Shown here: positions 9,161-17,867 of the stretch, one piece after another
How positions within the stretch are numbered: position 1 is the stretch's first letter
Layout: each line of letters opens with the position of its first letter
The notes under the pieces: model-generated
What the model was told of the DNA's origin: nothing
The model's input: the letters and a program-made list of their open reading frames with translations, nothing else
Databases searched by the model: none
Assembly (NCBI RefSeq): GCF_026127265.1
Contig: NZ_WWFG01000006.1
Location: 124,001 to 188,000 of the forward strand
Reading direction: 5' to 3'
DNA length: 64,000 nucleotides
From: Nostoc sp. KVJ3
GTDB taxonomy: Bacteria; Cyanobacteriota; Cyanobacteriia; Cyanobacteriales; Nostocaceae
Made by a program: the position numbers and the translations under genes

Positions 9161-10393
9161 TCAGGCTTGACACAAGGAATCAGAAGAATCTAAAGTATTG
9201 TCAATGAAACAACTGAGAACCTGAATCATATAATTGTTATCCATAGCGGTGCGTTTCATTTTTTGACGAAGACTACGTTTGTAGGTCTGTTCACGGTTAA
9301 GAGCATTGAGAGCGAAGCGTCGTAAAAGAGCAAAATTTTGGGGACTGTGGAAAGAACGAATGCGACAAGCGTCTTCTGCAAAAGTACAGTCGAGAGTCCA
9401 GTGAGCCTCGTTTTCAATGCCCCAGTGTTTTCGGATAGCCCGACCGATAATTTGAGCATCACTGTTTAAAGAAGTGAGATAAAACTGAACCTCACGAGTA
9501 GTTTTATTCCAAAGATGACGAACACGGACAACCATAACTAGAGATTGCAAACCTGCCCATAATTTGGGTTGATAAAGCTCACCGATAGCCGCAATGGGTA
9601 CAGTCCAAACTTCACGAATTTCCGTGCGATGATGTGCTTTTTCAATCCGTTTGTCATAACTAACATTAATCCCCGAAAATTGCTCTGCTTGCGCTTTGTC
9701 AAACCATTCTTTGACTTGAGAATAGAGCATGGGATGGTTGGCTTTCAGTGCCAGGACATAATCAGCTTTTTTGGCGATAATCTGTTTGGCAATTTCGGTT
9801 TGTGTTCCCATTGCATCAATGGTGATGATACAGCCAGAGATGTCTAGCATTTCTAACAGTGCTGGAATGGCGGTGATTTCATTGGATTTATCTTCTACTT
9901 TCACTTGTGCCAACACTAAACTGTGCTCACTCGCCCAGGCACTTATAAGGTGGAGTGCGCTTTGACCTTGATTGCGGTCATAAGAACCCCTAATTGTCTT
10001 TCCATCTATGGGGATAATTTCTCCTCCCATGTTTGTGATTAGGGTTTCTACCCATCTCAAGAAACATCGATTTAATGCTTCTGGGTCGATCAACTCAAAC
10101 ACTCGTCGAAATGTATCATCTGAGGGAATACCATTTGGTAATGCCAGAAACTCTTCTAACCATGTTTGCTTGCTGATGCCATAATTCTCGATGTCTTCCC
10201 ACCCTTGTGCTCCAGCTATGATTGCTAAAATTGCGATGACTAAGATATCTGTGAATTGATGTTTCTTCGTCCGCTCTACTTGTGATTTGAACCATATTTT
10301 GGTTCTTGGCAACTTTTGGTGATCTCGGTTGGGGGAAGGCAGAGGGCAGAAGGCAGGAGGCAGAAGTCGGAAGGGTAGAAGTAATAAATTCAA
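9161..10393 (-). CDS. ISAs1-family transposase
   Basis: DDE transposase of the ISAs1 (H-repeat associated) family. Family blocks visible: VERTKKHQFTDILVIAILAI, then GIPSDDTFRRVFELIDPE, IPIDGKTIRGS (first Asp), ITIDAMGTQTEIAKQII (second Asp) with YVLALKANHP, and the C-terminal HWGIENEAHWTLDCTFAEDACR carrying the Glu. The first 31 codons of this frame (10301-10393) are encoded by the end of the neighbouring ISL3 element and are not native. The region before VERTKKHQ (about 10279) also lacks the usual ISAs1 N-terminus, so the gene is 5'-truncated and probably inactive despite its intact catalytic core. Confidence 0.85.
   Translation of the reverse strand: MNLLLLPFRLLPPAFCPLPSPNRDHQKLPRTKIWFKSQVERTKKHQFTDILVIAILAIIAGAQGWEDIENYGISKQTWLEEFLALPNGIPSDDTFRRVFELIDPEALNRCFLRWVETLITNMGGEIIPIDGKTIRGSYDRNQGQSALHLISAWASEHSLVLAQVKVEDKSNEITAIPALLEMLDISGCIITIDAMGTQTEIAKQIIAKKADYVLALKANHPMLYSQVKEWFDKAQAEQFSGINVSYDKRIEKAHHRTEIREVWTVPIAAIGELYQPKLWAGLQSLVMVVRVRHLWNKTTREVQFYLTSLNSDAQIIGRAIRKHWGIENEAHWTLDCTFAEDACRIRSFHSPQNFALLRRFALNALNREQTYKRSLRQKMKRTAMDNNYMIQVLSCFIDNTLDSSDSLCQA
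10332..10376. repeat. Short tandem heptanucleotide-like repeat (GGCAGAGG/GGCAGAAG)
   Basis: Degenerate tandem repeats of GGCAGAGG/GGCAGAAGG just inside the left ISL3 terminus. The complementary form CTTCTGCCCTCTGCC is at about 12785-12815 inside the right terminus, and further copies are at 11656-11690 and 11815-11835 within the transposase gene. These are classic short tandemly repeated repetitive sequences of heterocystous cyanobacteria. Confidence 0.75.
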
Positions 10394-10740
10394 GCTTTGA
10401 GTTTGTTTAAGCTAGCAACTAATATACTTTGCATTTCCTCGACCTCATTCAATAGGGGAGTGAAAAGGTTTTTGTCAGCTAAATCTACAACTTTTGCAAT
10501 GATTAATTGGGTATCAAGTTCTCTCAAAGAGCCTAATGCAATATGTAAAAACTGTATGTATTCAGGTTTTGAGCGCCTTCCATAGCCTTCTGCTATATTA
10601 GATGCTACAGATACAGAAGAACGTCGAATTTGGCTGGTTAAACCATACAATTCGGACTGAGGAAATAGGCGGGTAAATTTATAACAATTGATAGCAAGTT
10701 TAACCGCCCTTTGCCAGATAAACTGATTTCTATAACTCAT
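10390..10740 (-). CDS. Four-helix-bundle S23-type protein
   Basis: 116 residues matching the S23/23S rRNA intervening-sequence protein family: YRNQFIWQRAVKLAINCYKFTRLFPQ, then LTSQIRRSSVSVASNIAEGYGR (the family's strongest block), then FLHIALGSLRELDTQL. The fold is a four-helix bundle; biochemical function is unknown, and the family is often encoded near repeats or mobile DNA. It lies inside the ISL3 inverted repeats downstream of the transposase, so it travels as a passenger. It could bind structured nucleic acid, but that is inference. Confidence 0.88.
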   Translation of the reverse strand: MSYRNQFIWQRAVKLAINCYKFTRLFPQSELYGLTSQIRRSSVSVASNIAEGYGRRSKPEYIQFLHIALGSLRELDTQLIIAKVVDLADKNLFTPLLNEVEEMQSILVASLNKLKA

Positions 10741-10772
10741 ATTATCAAGTGTAAATTGTCAAAATTTTCTCC

Positions 10773-12704
10773 TCAAATAGCCAACAAAAATCGTCGTTCC
10801 AGTAAGTCTATCTTGGCCCGACCATACATCTGCCGCTTTAACATTTTCAGTCGATTAATATGCCCTTCAACGGGGCCATTGCTGACTGACATAGTTACAC
10901 CTGCTTTGACAGCATTGTAGTCAGACTCTAAACTAACAGCAAAAGAGCGCAACAAAGAAACCGAGCTGTTTTTAGCTTTGTTTAACCAAGCATCAAGCTG
11001 CTCAGGCTGGCGTTGACGCACAAGAGATGCAAACTGTTGAGCTAGTTCAATAGCTGACTTCAAATCCGAATGGGCTGTTTGTAGTTGAGCGATTACTTCA
11101 CGCTCATTAGGCTGTGTTAATTCTGGTCGTCGCAAGACTAAAGCTGTGACGCGACTGGGGGTGAGAGGACGATGGGAAGAAGAGCTTACCTTGGGGGAAG
11201 TGTTTTTTCTTGAACCTTGTCGCGGTTTAAATCCGGGCAAGGTCTTGAGATAACGAGTGAAGCGAAAGACCGTGGCATAACTACCGATATAGCCGCAGGC
11301 GCGAATTTCCTCAAACAGTTTTTGGGTGCTGTGGTTACCGTTATTCCAGCGACTGAGGAGGTAATCATGATAAGGGTTGAGAAGGCTCAGACCTTGGTCG
11401 CTACGTTCACGACGTTCGGTAAAAGTTGAGCTACGCAAGTAATTATATACGGTATTTTTAGCAACTCCCAGGGATTGAGCGATTGCTTGCACTGATAAGC
11501 CAATAGACCGTAAGCTCCAAACTTGCTCATGGATGTCCCTCCGTCTGGCCTTTGCCTTGGCGGATTGGACTTTTCTTTTTAAAGATGTGTTTTGGGGAAA
11601 CCTTGGCACAACTGGGCAAGGATTAGCCTCAGCAATCATAGAAAGGTTATCGGGGAAAGGCAGAGGGCAGACGGCAGACGGCAGAAGGTTGGCTTGAAGG
11701 TTTTCCCGTGCAGTCAATCCGTCTGTATTTTCTGCCAAAAAGGGTTTAATATCCCCACATTCGTTTTGAATTTCAGTGGTCTGCAATTGCGTGGGGTCGG
11801 AATCCCCATCCAATTCCCTTCTGCCCTCTGCCTTCCATACGGGACGCTGCACGAACGTACTTCTGCCTTCTTCAAGTGCTGTTTCCATCTCTTCTAGCAC
11901 TTTAGTATCAGTATTAAAGACTTGTTTTTCCACTTCTTTTAGTGTTTTGGCGTGATTACCAAAGACTTGATAAAGCGTTTGAGATAAGTTCTGCAATAAG
12001 TGAAAACGGTCTGCAACTTGAATAGCTTCTGGTGCGCCTTGACGAATACCACTTTCATAAGTTTTTGACCGATCTCGTGAGACGACTTTGACACCAGGGT
12101 GCGCTTTTAACCATTCTGCCAAGGTTTCAGCCTTTGCATCTTTTAGTAGAGCAATTGGTCGGCTGCGTTCGAGGTCAATTAGTGCTGTCCCGTAAGTTTT
12201 ACACTTGCGAAAGCAGAAGTCGTCTACCCCAAGAGTATGTGGCGTTACGATTGGTGGCAGTGGGATTGAGCGGACTAAATTTAATAGTGTGTTGCGAGAA
12301 ACTTTTATCCCCCATTGCTGTAAGAGTCTTTCCCCTGCTGCACCACCATTAGCTAAACCAATCACACTCAGTCGTTGAGCTAAACGTAGAGTTCTTCTAG
12401 CCCAAGGCGTGGTTACATTGGTCAGCCTTTCTGTAAAAATGCGCCGTTTACACAATCTATTGATGCAAAAAAACTTCCTTACCCGTAACTGTAAGGTAAT
12501 GCTGTAATCAGCCCAGGGTAAGTCTGCTAATAAGCGTTCATAGCGACTATGAATTTTGTGAGTTGGTTGGTTACAAACTGGACAGTTAACTAGTCTACTG
12601 ATTGCGGAAACAATCAAATTTATCTGAGTTTTTATTTCGTCAACAAGCCAACTCTCAAGTTTTAGGTTTGTTGAATCTGGTAAGAGGTGAGCTAGCACCG
12701 ACAT
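10773..12704 (-). CDS. ISL3-family transposase with in-frame repeat insertions
   Basis: 643 residues, longer than the usual ISL3 transposase of about 400-550. N-terminal zinc ribbon (CPVCNQPTHKIHSRYER, then CINRLCKRR). The DDE core begins GVDDFCFRKCKTYGTALIDLE (first Asp), then VVSRDRSKTYESGI (second Asp) and ADRFHLLQN; the C-terminal SNGPVEGHINRLKMLKRQMYGRA holds the Glu. Between them are a helix-turn-helix (SVQAIAQSLGVAKNTVYNYL) and low-complexity segments encoded by inserted repeats, including WKAEGRRELDGDSD at 11815-11840 and SAVCPLPFPD at 11660-11690. The frame is kept open through these, so it may still be functional. Complete within its inverted repeats. Confidence 0.92.
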   Translation of the reverse strand: MSVLAHLLPDSTNLKLESWLVDEIKTQINLIVSAISRLVNCPVCNQPTHKIHSRYERLLADLPWADYSITLQLRVRKFFCINRLCKRRIFTERLTNVTTPWARRTLRLAQRLSVIGLANGGAAGERLLQQWGIKVSRNTLLNLVRSIPLPPIVTPHTLGVDDFCFRKCKTYGTALIDLERSRPIALLKDAKAETLAEWLKAHPGVKVVSRDRSKTYESGIRQGAPEAIQVADRFHLLQNLSQTLYQVFGNHAKTLKEVEKQVFNTDTKVLEEMETALEEGRSTFVQRPVWKAEGRRELDGDSDPTQLQTTEIQNECGDIKPFLAENTDGLTARENLQANLLPSAVCPLPFPDNLSMIAEANPCPVVPRFPQNTSLKRKVQSAKAKARRRDIHEQVWSLRSIGLSVQAIAQSLGVAKNTVYNYLRSSTFTERRERSDQGLSLLNPYHDYLLSRWNNGNHSTQKLFEEIRACGYIGSYATVFRFTRYLKTLPGFKPRQGSRKNTSPKVSSSSHRPLTPSRVTALVLRRPELTQPNEREVIAQLQTAHSDLKSAIELAQQFASLVRQRQPEQLDAWLNKAKNSSVSLLRSFAVSLESDYNAVKAGVTMSVSNGPVEGHINRLKMLKRQMYGRAKIDLLERRFLLAI

Positions 12705-12858
12705 AGGGCTTGCTGAGGCTTATCCCTCAAATGTTTGATGGAGTGAAGTTTGAAGTATTTTAATTATATCTTTTTTCCTTCCGACTTCTGCCTTCTGCCC
12801 TCTGCCCTCTGCCTTAAAGCGCGTAACCTTTCATGATCACCAAAAGTTGCCAAGAACC

Positions 12859-13590
12859 CATATTTTGACCAAACGGACACGATACGCTTCACTCCGCACT
12901 AGAACAACATATACTTCAAAGTTATAAATGGAGTCCAAAAACGTCAAAACTTAATTCCAGGGCGCAACGTGGGTTTTATAGTTCATTTGTACGTGTTCTT
13001 GAGCGAGAGCTTTTAAAACCAAGTATCGAGCGATCGCTTAATCACTGAATTTTCGACTAAACATATTTTTGAACCATATCGTGGACATTTTGAATCATAT
13101 TTTGACCGAAAGTTTAAAATTTTCGACTAAATTAGTGTGTCTTGCTCGGCATTTTTTACCAAGTCTGAAAATAAAACTTTTAGTCGTATTATGGTTCACA
13201 TTTAAAACACGCGGACATAATTTGATTCATAAAGTTAAGTTGTTGATTGGCTCAAAAGCTTGAAATTACGTTAACTTTTGGTCACGTTATGGTTCAAAAT
13301 TTGGTCATGCAGGGGGTAAAATCACACTACTCTCTTGTCTTTGATATCCGAGAAATGCTCAACTAGACTTTGTTGAATACTGCCAATGTCTGCTATTTTT
13401 CTTGATTTTGGCTGACAACGAGTATTTTTGACACTATCAGCAGATTTAGTTTCAAAGCCCTCTGACATCAATTTGGCTCCAGGAGATTTTCAATCGAGTA
13501 ATTGAATTCATCTCATTGATCTTGCTCGGTCGTCAAGTCTATTTTTTACACATTCATTAATACTATCTTCTAGAACTTGTCAAGTTTTCT
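12859..13590. other. Non-coding region with transposon-end-like repeats
   Basis: About 730 bp without a credible gene. The first 440 bp hold copies of an 18-bp degenerate motif in both orientations (listed separately). The last 270 bp (13320-13590) is AT-rich and shows nothing I can name. The frame at 13069-13263 on the plus strand runs through the repeats and is not considered a gene. Confidence 0.6.
13069..13297. repeat. Cluster of degenerate 18-bp repeats, two orientations
   Basis: Motif TTGAAYCATAWYRTGRCC. Forward copies are at 13069-13086 and 13090-13107. Inverted copies are at 13182-13199, 13213-13230 and 13280-13297. A further forward copy is split by the ISL3 insertion (10287-10300 plus 12867-12870). 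The 10-mer TTTCGACTAA recurs at 13051 and 13121. Spaced binding sites in opposite orientation resemble ends of Tn7/Mu-type transposons or a replication/partition site; no matching transposase or initiator gene is in the window. Confidence 0.6.
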
Positions 13591-13977
13591 TTATACCAAA
13601 TTAGATGCGCTTACCCTGGGTGTTGGGACAATTTTCAGATATTCATTAAGAGCAGATATGTACGTATCACCAAAATTCTGGAGAGCAACAGCCGGACGGA
13701 TAATATTCAACAATTGAATAGCTCGTCTAATGTCTACAACACTGCGGCTAGCATCAATCTCTGGCTGACTTTCACGGTAGCCCTTGCCTTTTTTTTCTGC
13801 TACGAGATTATGAAATTTAGTAATGGCTCTCTGATGATTGCCTAATGTGTGAACTTTGGTTTGCGCTTGATAACCAACTCGCCCCCACTGGACTGTCAAA
13901 TTCCCATCTTCGACAATGGCCGCCCAGAATTTATTGCTGTTTCGGATAGCATCAACAAAGACTAAATAGATTTCCAT
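13591..13977 (-). CDS. WGR-domain protein
   Basis: 128 residues. The N-terminal 75 residues form a WGR domain: the signature LTVQWGRVGYQAQTKVHTLG follows the strand KFWAAIVEDGN, and AITKFHNLVAEKKGKGY is the family's closing helix. WGR domains bind nucleic acid in PARPs and in bacterial MoxR/VWA-type and defence-associated clusters. The remaining 50 residues are helical without a named domain. It is the last gene of the minus-strand operon, 13 bp after the preceding small gene. A nucleic-acid-linked role is inferred from the family. Confidence 0.85.
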   Translation of the reverse strand: MEIYLVFVDAIRNSNKFWAAIVEDGNLTVQWGRVGYQAQTKVHTLGNHQRAITKFHNLVAEKKGKGYRESQPEIDASRSVVDIRRAIQLLNIIRPAVALQNFGDTYISALNEYLKIVPTPRVSASNLV

Positions 13978-13990
13978 GTTTTTAATCCAG

Positions 13991-14347
13991 TCAACTCGCT
14001 AACTTCTGGGCATTGCCCCATCTAATTTGATGTTGTAGTGCTTCAAGTAGGGTTTCAGCTTCCAGAGTTGTTAGCCCATTTAAAACAGAGCAGACATCCT
14101 CAAACAAGTTTTTATACAATGGATATGAAACTAATAAGCCCAGATTAGACAAGGCATCCTCAAGTGCCTCAGCAACAGTATGCTTAGTAGAACTGTCTTT
14201 TTCTAACGTAAAAATGTAAGTTGCTAATGCCATTCGGAGCATAAGCTTAGTTTCTCTGTCCAACTTCTCTAAATACACACCATATTTATCAACCAGTTGG
14301 TCAATAGTTGGAGTCTGCCCATAATAAGTAACTAAGTCTGTTGTCAT
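13991..14347 (-). CDS. Small helical hypothetical protein
   Basis: 118 residues, almost wholly alpha-helical by composition (TIDQLVDKYGVYLEKLDRETKLMLRMALATYIF; LTTLEAETLLEALQHQIRWGNAQ). Family not recognised. The ribosome site AAGGTG lies 6 bp before the ATG. It sits between the Ycf46-like ATPase and the WGR protein on the same strand with a 13-bp gap to the latter, so it is part of that operon and probably a partner or adaptor for the ATPase. Confidence 0.65.
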   Translation of the reverse strand: MTTDLVTYYGQTPTIDQLVDKYGVYLEKLDRETKLMLRMALATYIFTLEKDSSTKHTVAEALEDALSNLGLLVSYPLYKNLFEDVCSVLNGLTTLEAETLLEALQHQIRWGNAQKLAS

Positions 14348-15954
14348 GTTTCTTCACCTTATTAACTATGTTAATTGGTTGCTCTCAATTACTAAAAGAA
14401 AGAGTGATTGCCCCCATAGAATCAGGAGACAATCGCTTTCTCATCAGTTCATATTCCGAAACTTAGCAGCACGCAAAGACTGAGTTTTTGCTGCAACCAC
14501 AGGACTACTAGCCCGTCGTGCGGTGGATGCCCAACTCTGCATACGCTCGACTGCCGCAGCGTCCTGAATCGCAAGCGGGGTAATGGTTTGACGACAGGTT
14601 TCGAGGTCAGCAAGTGTTACCTGCTGCGGTCGCCCTTCATCGAATGCTAGCAGTGCAGCTTCCGAAGCAAGGGTTTCCAGTTCTGCACCGGAGAATTTCG
14701 CAGTATTAGCTGCGATCGCTTCGAGATATTCGGATTCCAGGTGAATGCCAAAACGTTGTAGATGAATCCCCAGAATCTGTACACGCTCAGGTTCGGTGGG
14801 CAAGTCAACAAAGAAATTTTCATCGAAGCGGCCTTTCCGTTTTAGCTCACTTGGCAGTGCAGAGGGGTCATTGCAAGTTGCCACGACAAACACACCACAT
14901 TGTGATTCGGACATGAATGTAAGGATATTGCCCAAAATCCGCTGTGAGACTCCACTAGTGTCACCAGTACCCGAAAGTGCTTTTTCTATCTCGTCCACCC
15001 ATAAGACACAGGGTGCGATCGCTTCAGCTGTTTTCAAAGCCCGTCTGACATTGCCCTCAGACTCACCTACCAGACTGCCCAAGAGGGATGCAATGTCTAG
15101 TTGGAGTAGTGGTAAATTGAGAATGTTAGCAATATTCTTGGCTAATAAAGTTTTCCCTGTACCGGGTGGGCCAGCCAGCAACACACCTTTAGGTTGAGGT
15201 AGGTGTAGCTCACGCGCCTCTTGTGTGAATAGCCGCCGCCGCCGATTGAGCCACTCACGCAACAAATCCAATCCTCCAAAAGAGATGCTAGCAGGCTTGC
15301 CCAATTCAATACCCATTTGAGACAACAGCCGAGTTTTATACTCAACTGCTTGGGGTATGAAATTACTATCAATTAAAATCCCATCTGATGTTAGGTTGTG
15401 TTTGACAGTTAACCGCAGGAAGTCGCTAATCTCCTCCAGTGTTAATCCCAGAGCAGCACGAGAAAGAGATTCAATTTCACTTTTATTAAGGGAAATAGTG
15501 AAAGTCAATTCCTGTTCAATAGCTGACTGTTGTAGGTCATGCAAATAAGAATTGATATGAAGTAGTATTTGCTCAACTCCCGGTAGAGGAATTTCACAAT
15601 AAGGGATTAAGCGTACAAGTGACTCGTGTAATTGAATGTTTTGACCCAGCAGCACAATGCGTTTATCAGTCGGTTTGAGACGATGGTAGAGATTTTTTAC
15701 CTTGCTAACAACCTCCCAAGAGAATGTTGGCGAATTTTTACCAATAAACGAGTGAATGTCACCTAAGATAAAGACTCCATCACTACTAAAATTCGCAATG
15801 TAGTCGAATACGAATAGTAGTGGATCAGCCTGTGGTGGTTTCTTATACTCTGGCGCTGGTTTAAACACCAATCCCCCATCTGCTGCGATTAAACATTGCT
15901 CTAAGGTTGATACCCCCAGATTCCAGAAGAAAACTGGACTTGAGAGCTTGCTGG

Positions 15955-17224
15955 CTTACGGGGGGACAAAAAGGGCTAGGATGCAGATAAAATAAGCTTC
16001 ATAGCTCTTTCGCCTTGTTGATAATACTTACGCTTATTAGGAGCTAGTGTCATTAACTCGGACACCAATTCATAAGAATTTTCCATGAAATTGACCCAGT
16101 TAGACCCATATAATCCAATATAAAAACTGCTATGACGGCGAATTGTCCTTAAAGATTCTTTAATTCGTCCAACATATTTTTGAACACCCATGCGTTTAAT
16201 TTTTTGACCAGATATAGTTGCACTTGTATAGGCGAGCGAGATTAATAATATTAGGGAAATTAGCCTTTGACCTGATACATTAGTATCTTCCAAGTTATAA
16301 CCACCGCTTTTAAAATCTCTAAACATCTCTTCAATATCAAAACGCTGTTTATAAGCAATAATCGCCGAATCTAAATCATCTAAATTAGTTAAGATAAACC
16401 AAGCCTCTTCCGGCGCAACTCCAAAGCGTTTACGTTTCCATTTACCTGCAAGATTAAAGGTAATAAATCCTGTAGATTTTGTATATTTAATACCTTGATA
16501 AAAGAAAGAAAGTCCAGGTGCTAAACCTAAATCTCTTAATTGCAGCCAAATTTCCGGTTCTATTTCTATAAATGCATCCTTTTTTAAGCGTAAACAGAAA
16601 TATACTTTCTGCTCTGTCAACCAGTTAGCCAGCTTTATTGAACAAAATTCTCGGTCTCCTAACACTACAGTTTTATAATTCTTGAAAATCGGTAATGCTT
16701 TTTTGAATACTGCTTCTTGCTCATCAAAATTACTCGAACCTAACTTGCCTAACAACTCAAAATATATTGGGATAGACCTCTTATCCCAAACTACGCTGAT
16801 CATTAATAAATTAATACATCCCCAATTAGTCCTGTCTATTACTAAATAAACAACTTGATTTAAAGGAAAATATATTTCTAGCCAACTTTTAATAATTGGG
16901 AACCATATCTCTTCAACATTTATATAATTTAAAGATAAGAATCGTTGGATTTTCTTTCTTCTACTTTCAAATAATATGGGGATAGGTAAACCAGTAGCCA
17001 ATGCTTCAAGGCTTACAGTTTTTATTGATTGTAATAAATTAATTAGAATTTTTAGTAATAAATATTCTGCACGTCCCAATTCTCGCTTGAGGTTTGTCTC
17101 GTAGAATTCTGGTAACATTATCATTAAATAGAGCTTGTTGCGAATGAAGGCTCTTTTTGTTTTACCACAAATTGCTACACTCGTTGCCCTATATCTATTT
17201 CAGGATATTTTGTCTCCCCTCAAG
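15955..17224. mobile_element. IS4-family insertion sequence in the AAA+ gene
   Basis: 1270-bp element with imperfect terminal inverted repeats (left CTTACGGGGGGACAAAA, right CTTGAGGGGAGACAAAA, 14 of 17 matching). It is flanked by the 9-bp direct repeat GCTTGCTGG at 15946-15954 and 17225-17233. It carries one transposase gene. Exact excision would restore the reading frame of the ATPase. Confidence 0.92.
15976..17124 (-). CDS. IS4-family transposase
   Basis: 382 residues. DDE motifs: VIDRTNWGCINLLMISV (first Asp), VVLGDREFCSIKLANWL (second Asp), and the YREK-type block YKQRFDIEEMFRDFKSGGYNLE carrying the catalytic Glu. This places it in the IS4 family. The N-terminus (LPEFYETNLKRELGRAEYLLLKILINLLQSIKTVSLEALA) is the usual recognition helix bundle. 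It appears intact. Unlike the two IS4-family elements with CATTGGTG ends elsewhere in the window, it is clearly a different subgroup. Confidence 0.92.
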   Translation of the reverse strand: MIMLPEFYETNLKRELGRAEYLLLKILINLLQSIKTVSLEALATGLPIPILFESRRKKIQRFLSLNYINVEEIWFPIIKSWLEIYFPLNQVVYLVIDRTNWGCINLLMISVVWDKRSIPIYFELLGKLGSSNFDEQEAVFKKALPIFKNYKTVVLGDREFCSIKLANWLTEQKVYFCLRLKKDAFIEIEPEIWLQLRDLGLAPGLSFFYQGIKYTKSTGFITFNLAGKWKRKRFGVAPEEAWFILTNLDDLDSAIIAYKQRFDIEEMFRDFKSGGYNLEDTNVSGQRLISLILLISLAYTSATISGQKIKRMGVQKYVGRIKESLRTIRRHSSFYIGLYGSNWVNFMENSYELVSELMTLAPNKRKYYQQGERAMKLILSAS

Positions 17225-17341
17225 GCTTGCTGGATGCCTCTGTAGTTAGCCATTGAATAATCGTCGCTTCATCAGGAGACAGGACATCAACAGCAGCAAT
17301 AGGGATTTGTGAATCGAGTGTGGAGAGCAGATTTGAAAGTT

Positions 17342-17596
17342 TCATTGTTTTTCAATTTGATAAGGAACTGGAGATAATTCGTCGTGTGTGTTTACGACTT
17401 TTACGATCACCTCATAGGCTTCGGCATCGCCGTCAAAAACTTCTGCTGTACCGTTGTTCTCTTGGTAGGCAATTGCGGTAACTATGGCATTCAGCAGCAC
17501 ACACAATCCTTCAGTATTTGCTTTGATGATCACGGGTTGGCGTGGTTTTTGCTGGGCGTAAACGTGGATGAAAGGATACTCTTTAGGTAGGTACAT
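17342..17596 (-). CDS. Small hypothetical protein of the Ycf46-like operon
   Basis: 84 residues, mixed alpha/beta (PFIHVYAQQKPRQPVIIKANTEGLCVLLNAIVTAIAYQE). Family not recognised. Its TGA overlaps the ATG of the ATPase gene (ATGA at 17342-17345), a classic translational coupling, so it is likely made in fixed ratio with the ATPase. Upstream lies a repeat tract and then the disrupted DUF2997 gene of the same operon. Confidence 0.7.
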   Translation of the reverse strand: MYLPKEYPFIHVYAQQKPRQPVIIKANTEGLCVLLNAIVTAIAYQENNGTAEVFDGDAEAYEVIVKVVNTHDELSPVPYQIEKQ

Positions 17597-17629
17597 AAAA
17601 TTTCTTGGGGGAACCCAATCGTCAAAACA

Positions 17630-17695
17630 ATTCGCAATTATGAATTCGCAATTCGCATTTTCAATTGCGAATTGCGAATTGCGAATTGCGAATTG
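17630..17695. repeat. Short tandem repeats of AATTGCGAATT type
   Basis: About five tandem copies of (A)ATTGCGA and its complement (ATTCGCAATTCGC, then AATTGCGAATTGCGAATTGC). Similar tracts occur at 2605-2626 and 58371-58422. These are the tandem repeats typical of heterocystous cyanobacteria. The tract can fold on itself, and sits between two operon genes. Confidence 0.75.
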
Positions 17696-17867
17696 TTAGG
17701 TCGCGGTTCCCCTTTTCCCTGATTTACTGCCGTAAGCGAATAGAGTGGGTTGAAGTTGTCCGAAGTTGTTGGGTTTGGGCTTCGTCCTTGAAAATGCGAT
17801 CGCTCTCGCTGACAACTCCAAGTGCTTCTTCAAATGGTTGCGTAGCCGATAAACAACTCAACCCTTC

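Larger units (their letters stand above)
10301..12858. mobile_element. Complete ISL3-family element with S23 passenger gene
   Basis: Perfect 24-bp terminal inverted repeats at 10301-10324 (begins GGTTCTTGGCAACTTTTGG) and 12835-12858. They are flanked by the 8-bp direct repeat CATATTTT at 10293-10300 and 12859-12866; 8-bp duplications are the rule for ISL3. The 2558-bp element carries a transposase (10773-12704) and a four-helix-bundle S23-type gene (10390-10740). GGCAGAGG/GGCAGAAG short tandem repeats lie just inside both ends and also in the transposase gene. Removing it restores an 18-bp repeat TTGAACCATATTTTGACC at the target. Confidence 0.93.
14444..17345 (-). pseudogene. Ycf46-like AAA+ ATPase, split by an IS4-family element
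   Basis: The gene starts at ATG 17345 (MKLSNLLSTLDSQIPIAAVD), is interrupted by the IS at 15955-17224, and resumes in frame at the 9-bp duplication. Joined, it reads ...TTEASSKLSSPVFFWNLG.... The N-terminal part is the Ycf46-type ATP-binding-like module (FFWNLG, FILGDIHSFI, IVLLGQNIQL). The C-terminal AAA+ domain has Walker A GPPGTGKT, Walker B CVLWVDEIEKAL, sensor VVATCNDPSALP and arginine-finger region KRKGRFDENFFVDLP, and a lid LSGAELETLASEAALLAF-like helix. Plastid and cyanobacterial Ycf46 proteins are typically about 500 residues; the uninterrupted gene would give about 540. The start codon overlaps the upstream gene's stop (ATGA). The downstream 475 codons stay open and could yield a truncated ATPase. 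Confidence 0.9.

Noticed and set aside
13069..13297. End of a CRISPR-associated (CAST) Tn7-like transposon
   Set aside because: The repeat motif does not match the CAST ends I know, and no tnsB/tnsC/tniQ or Cas12k/Cascade gene is present.
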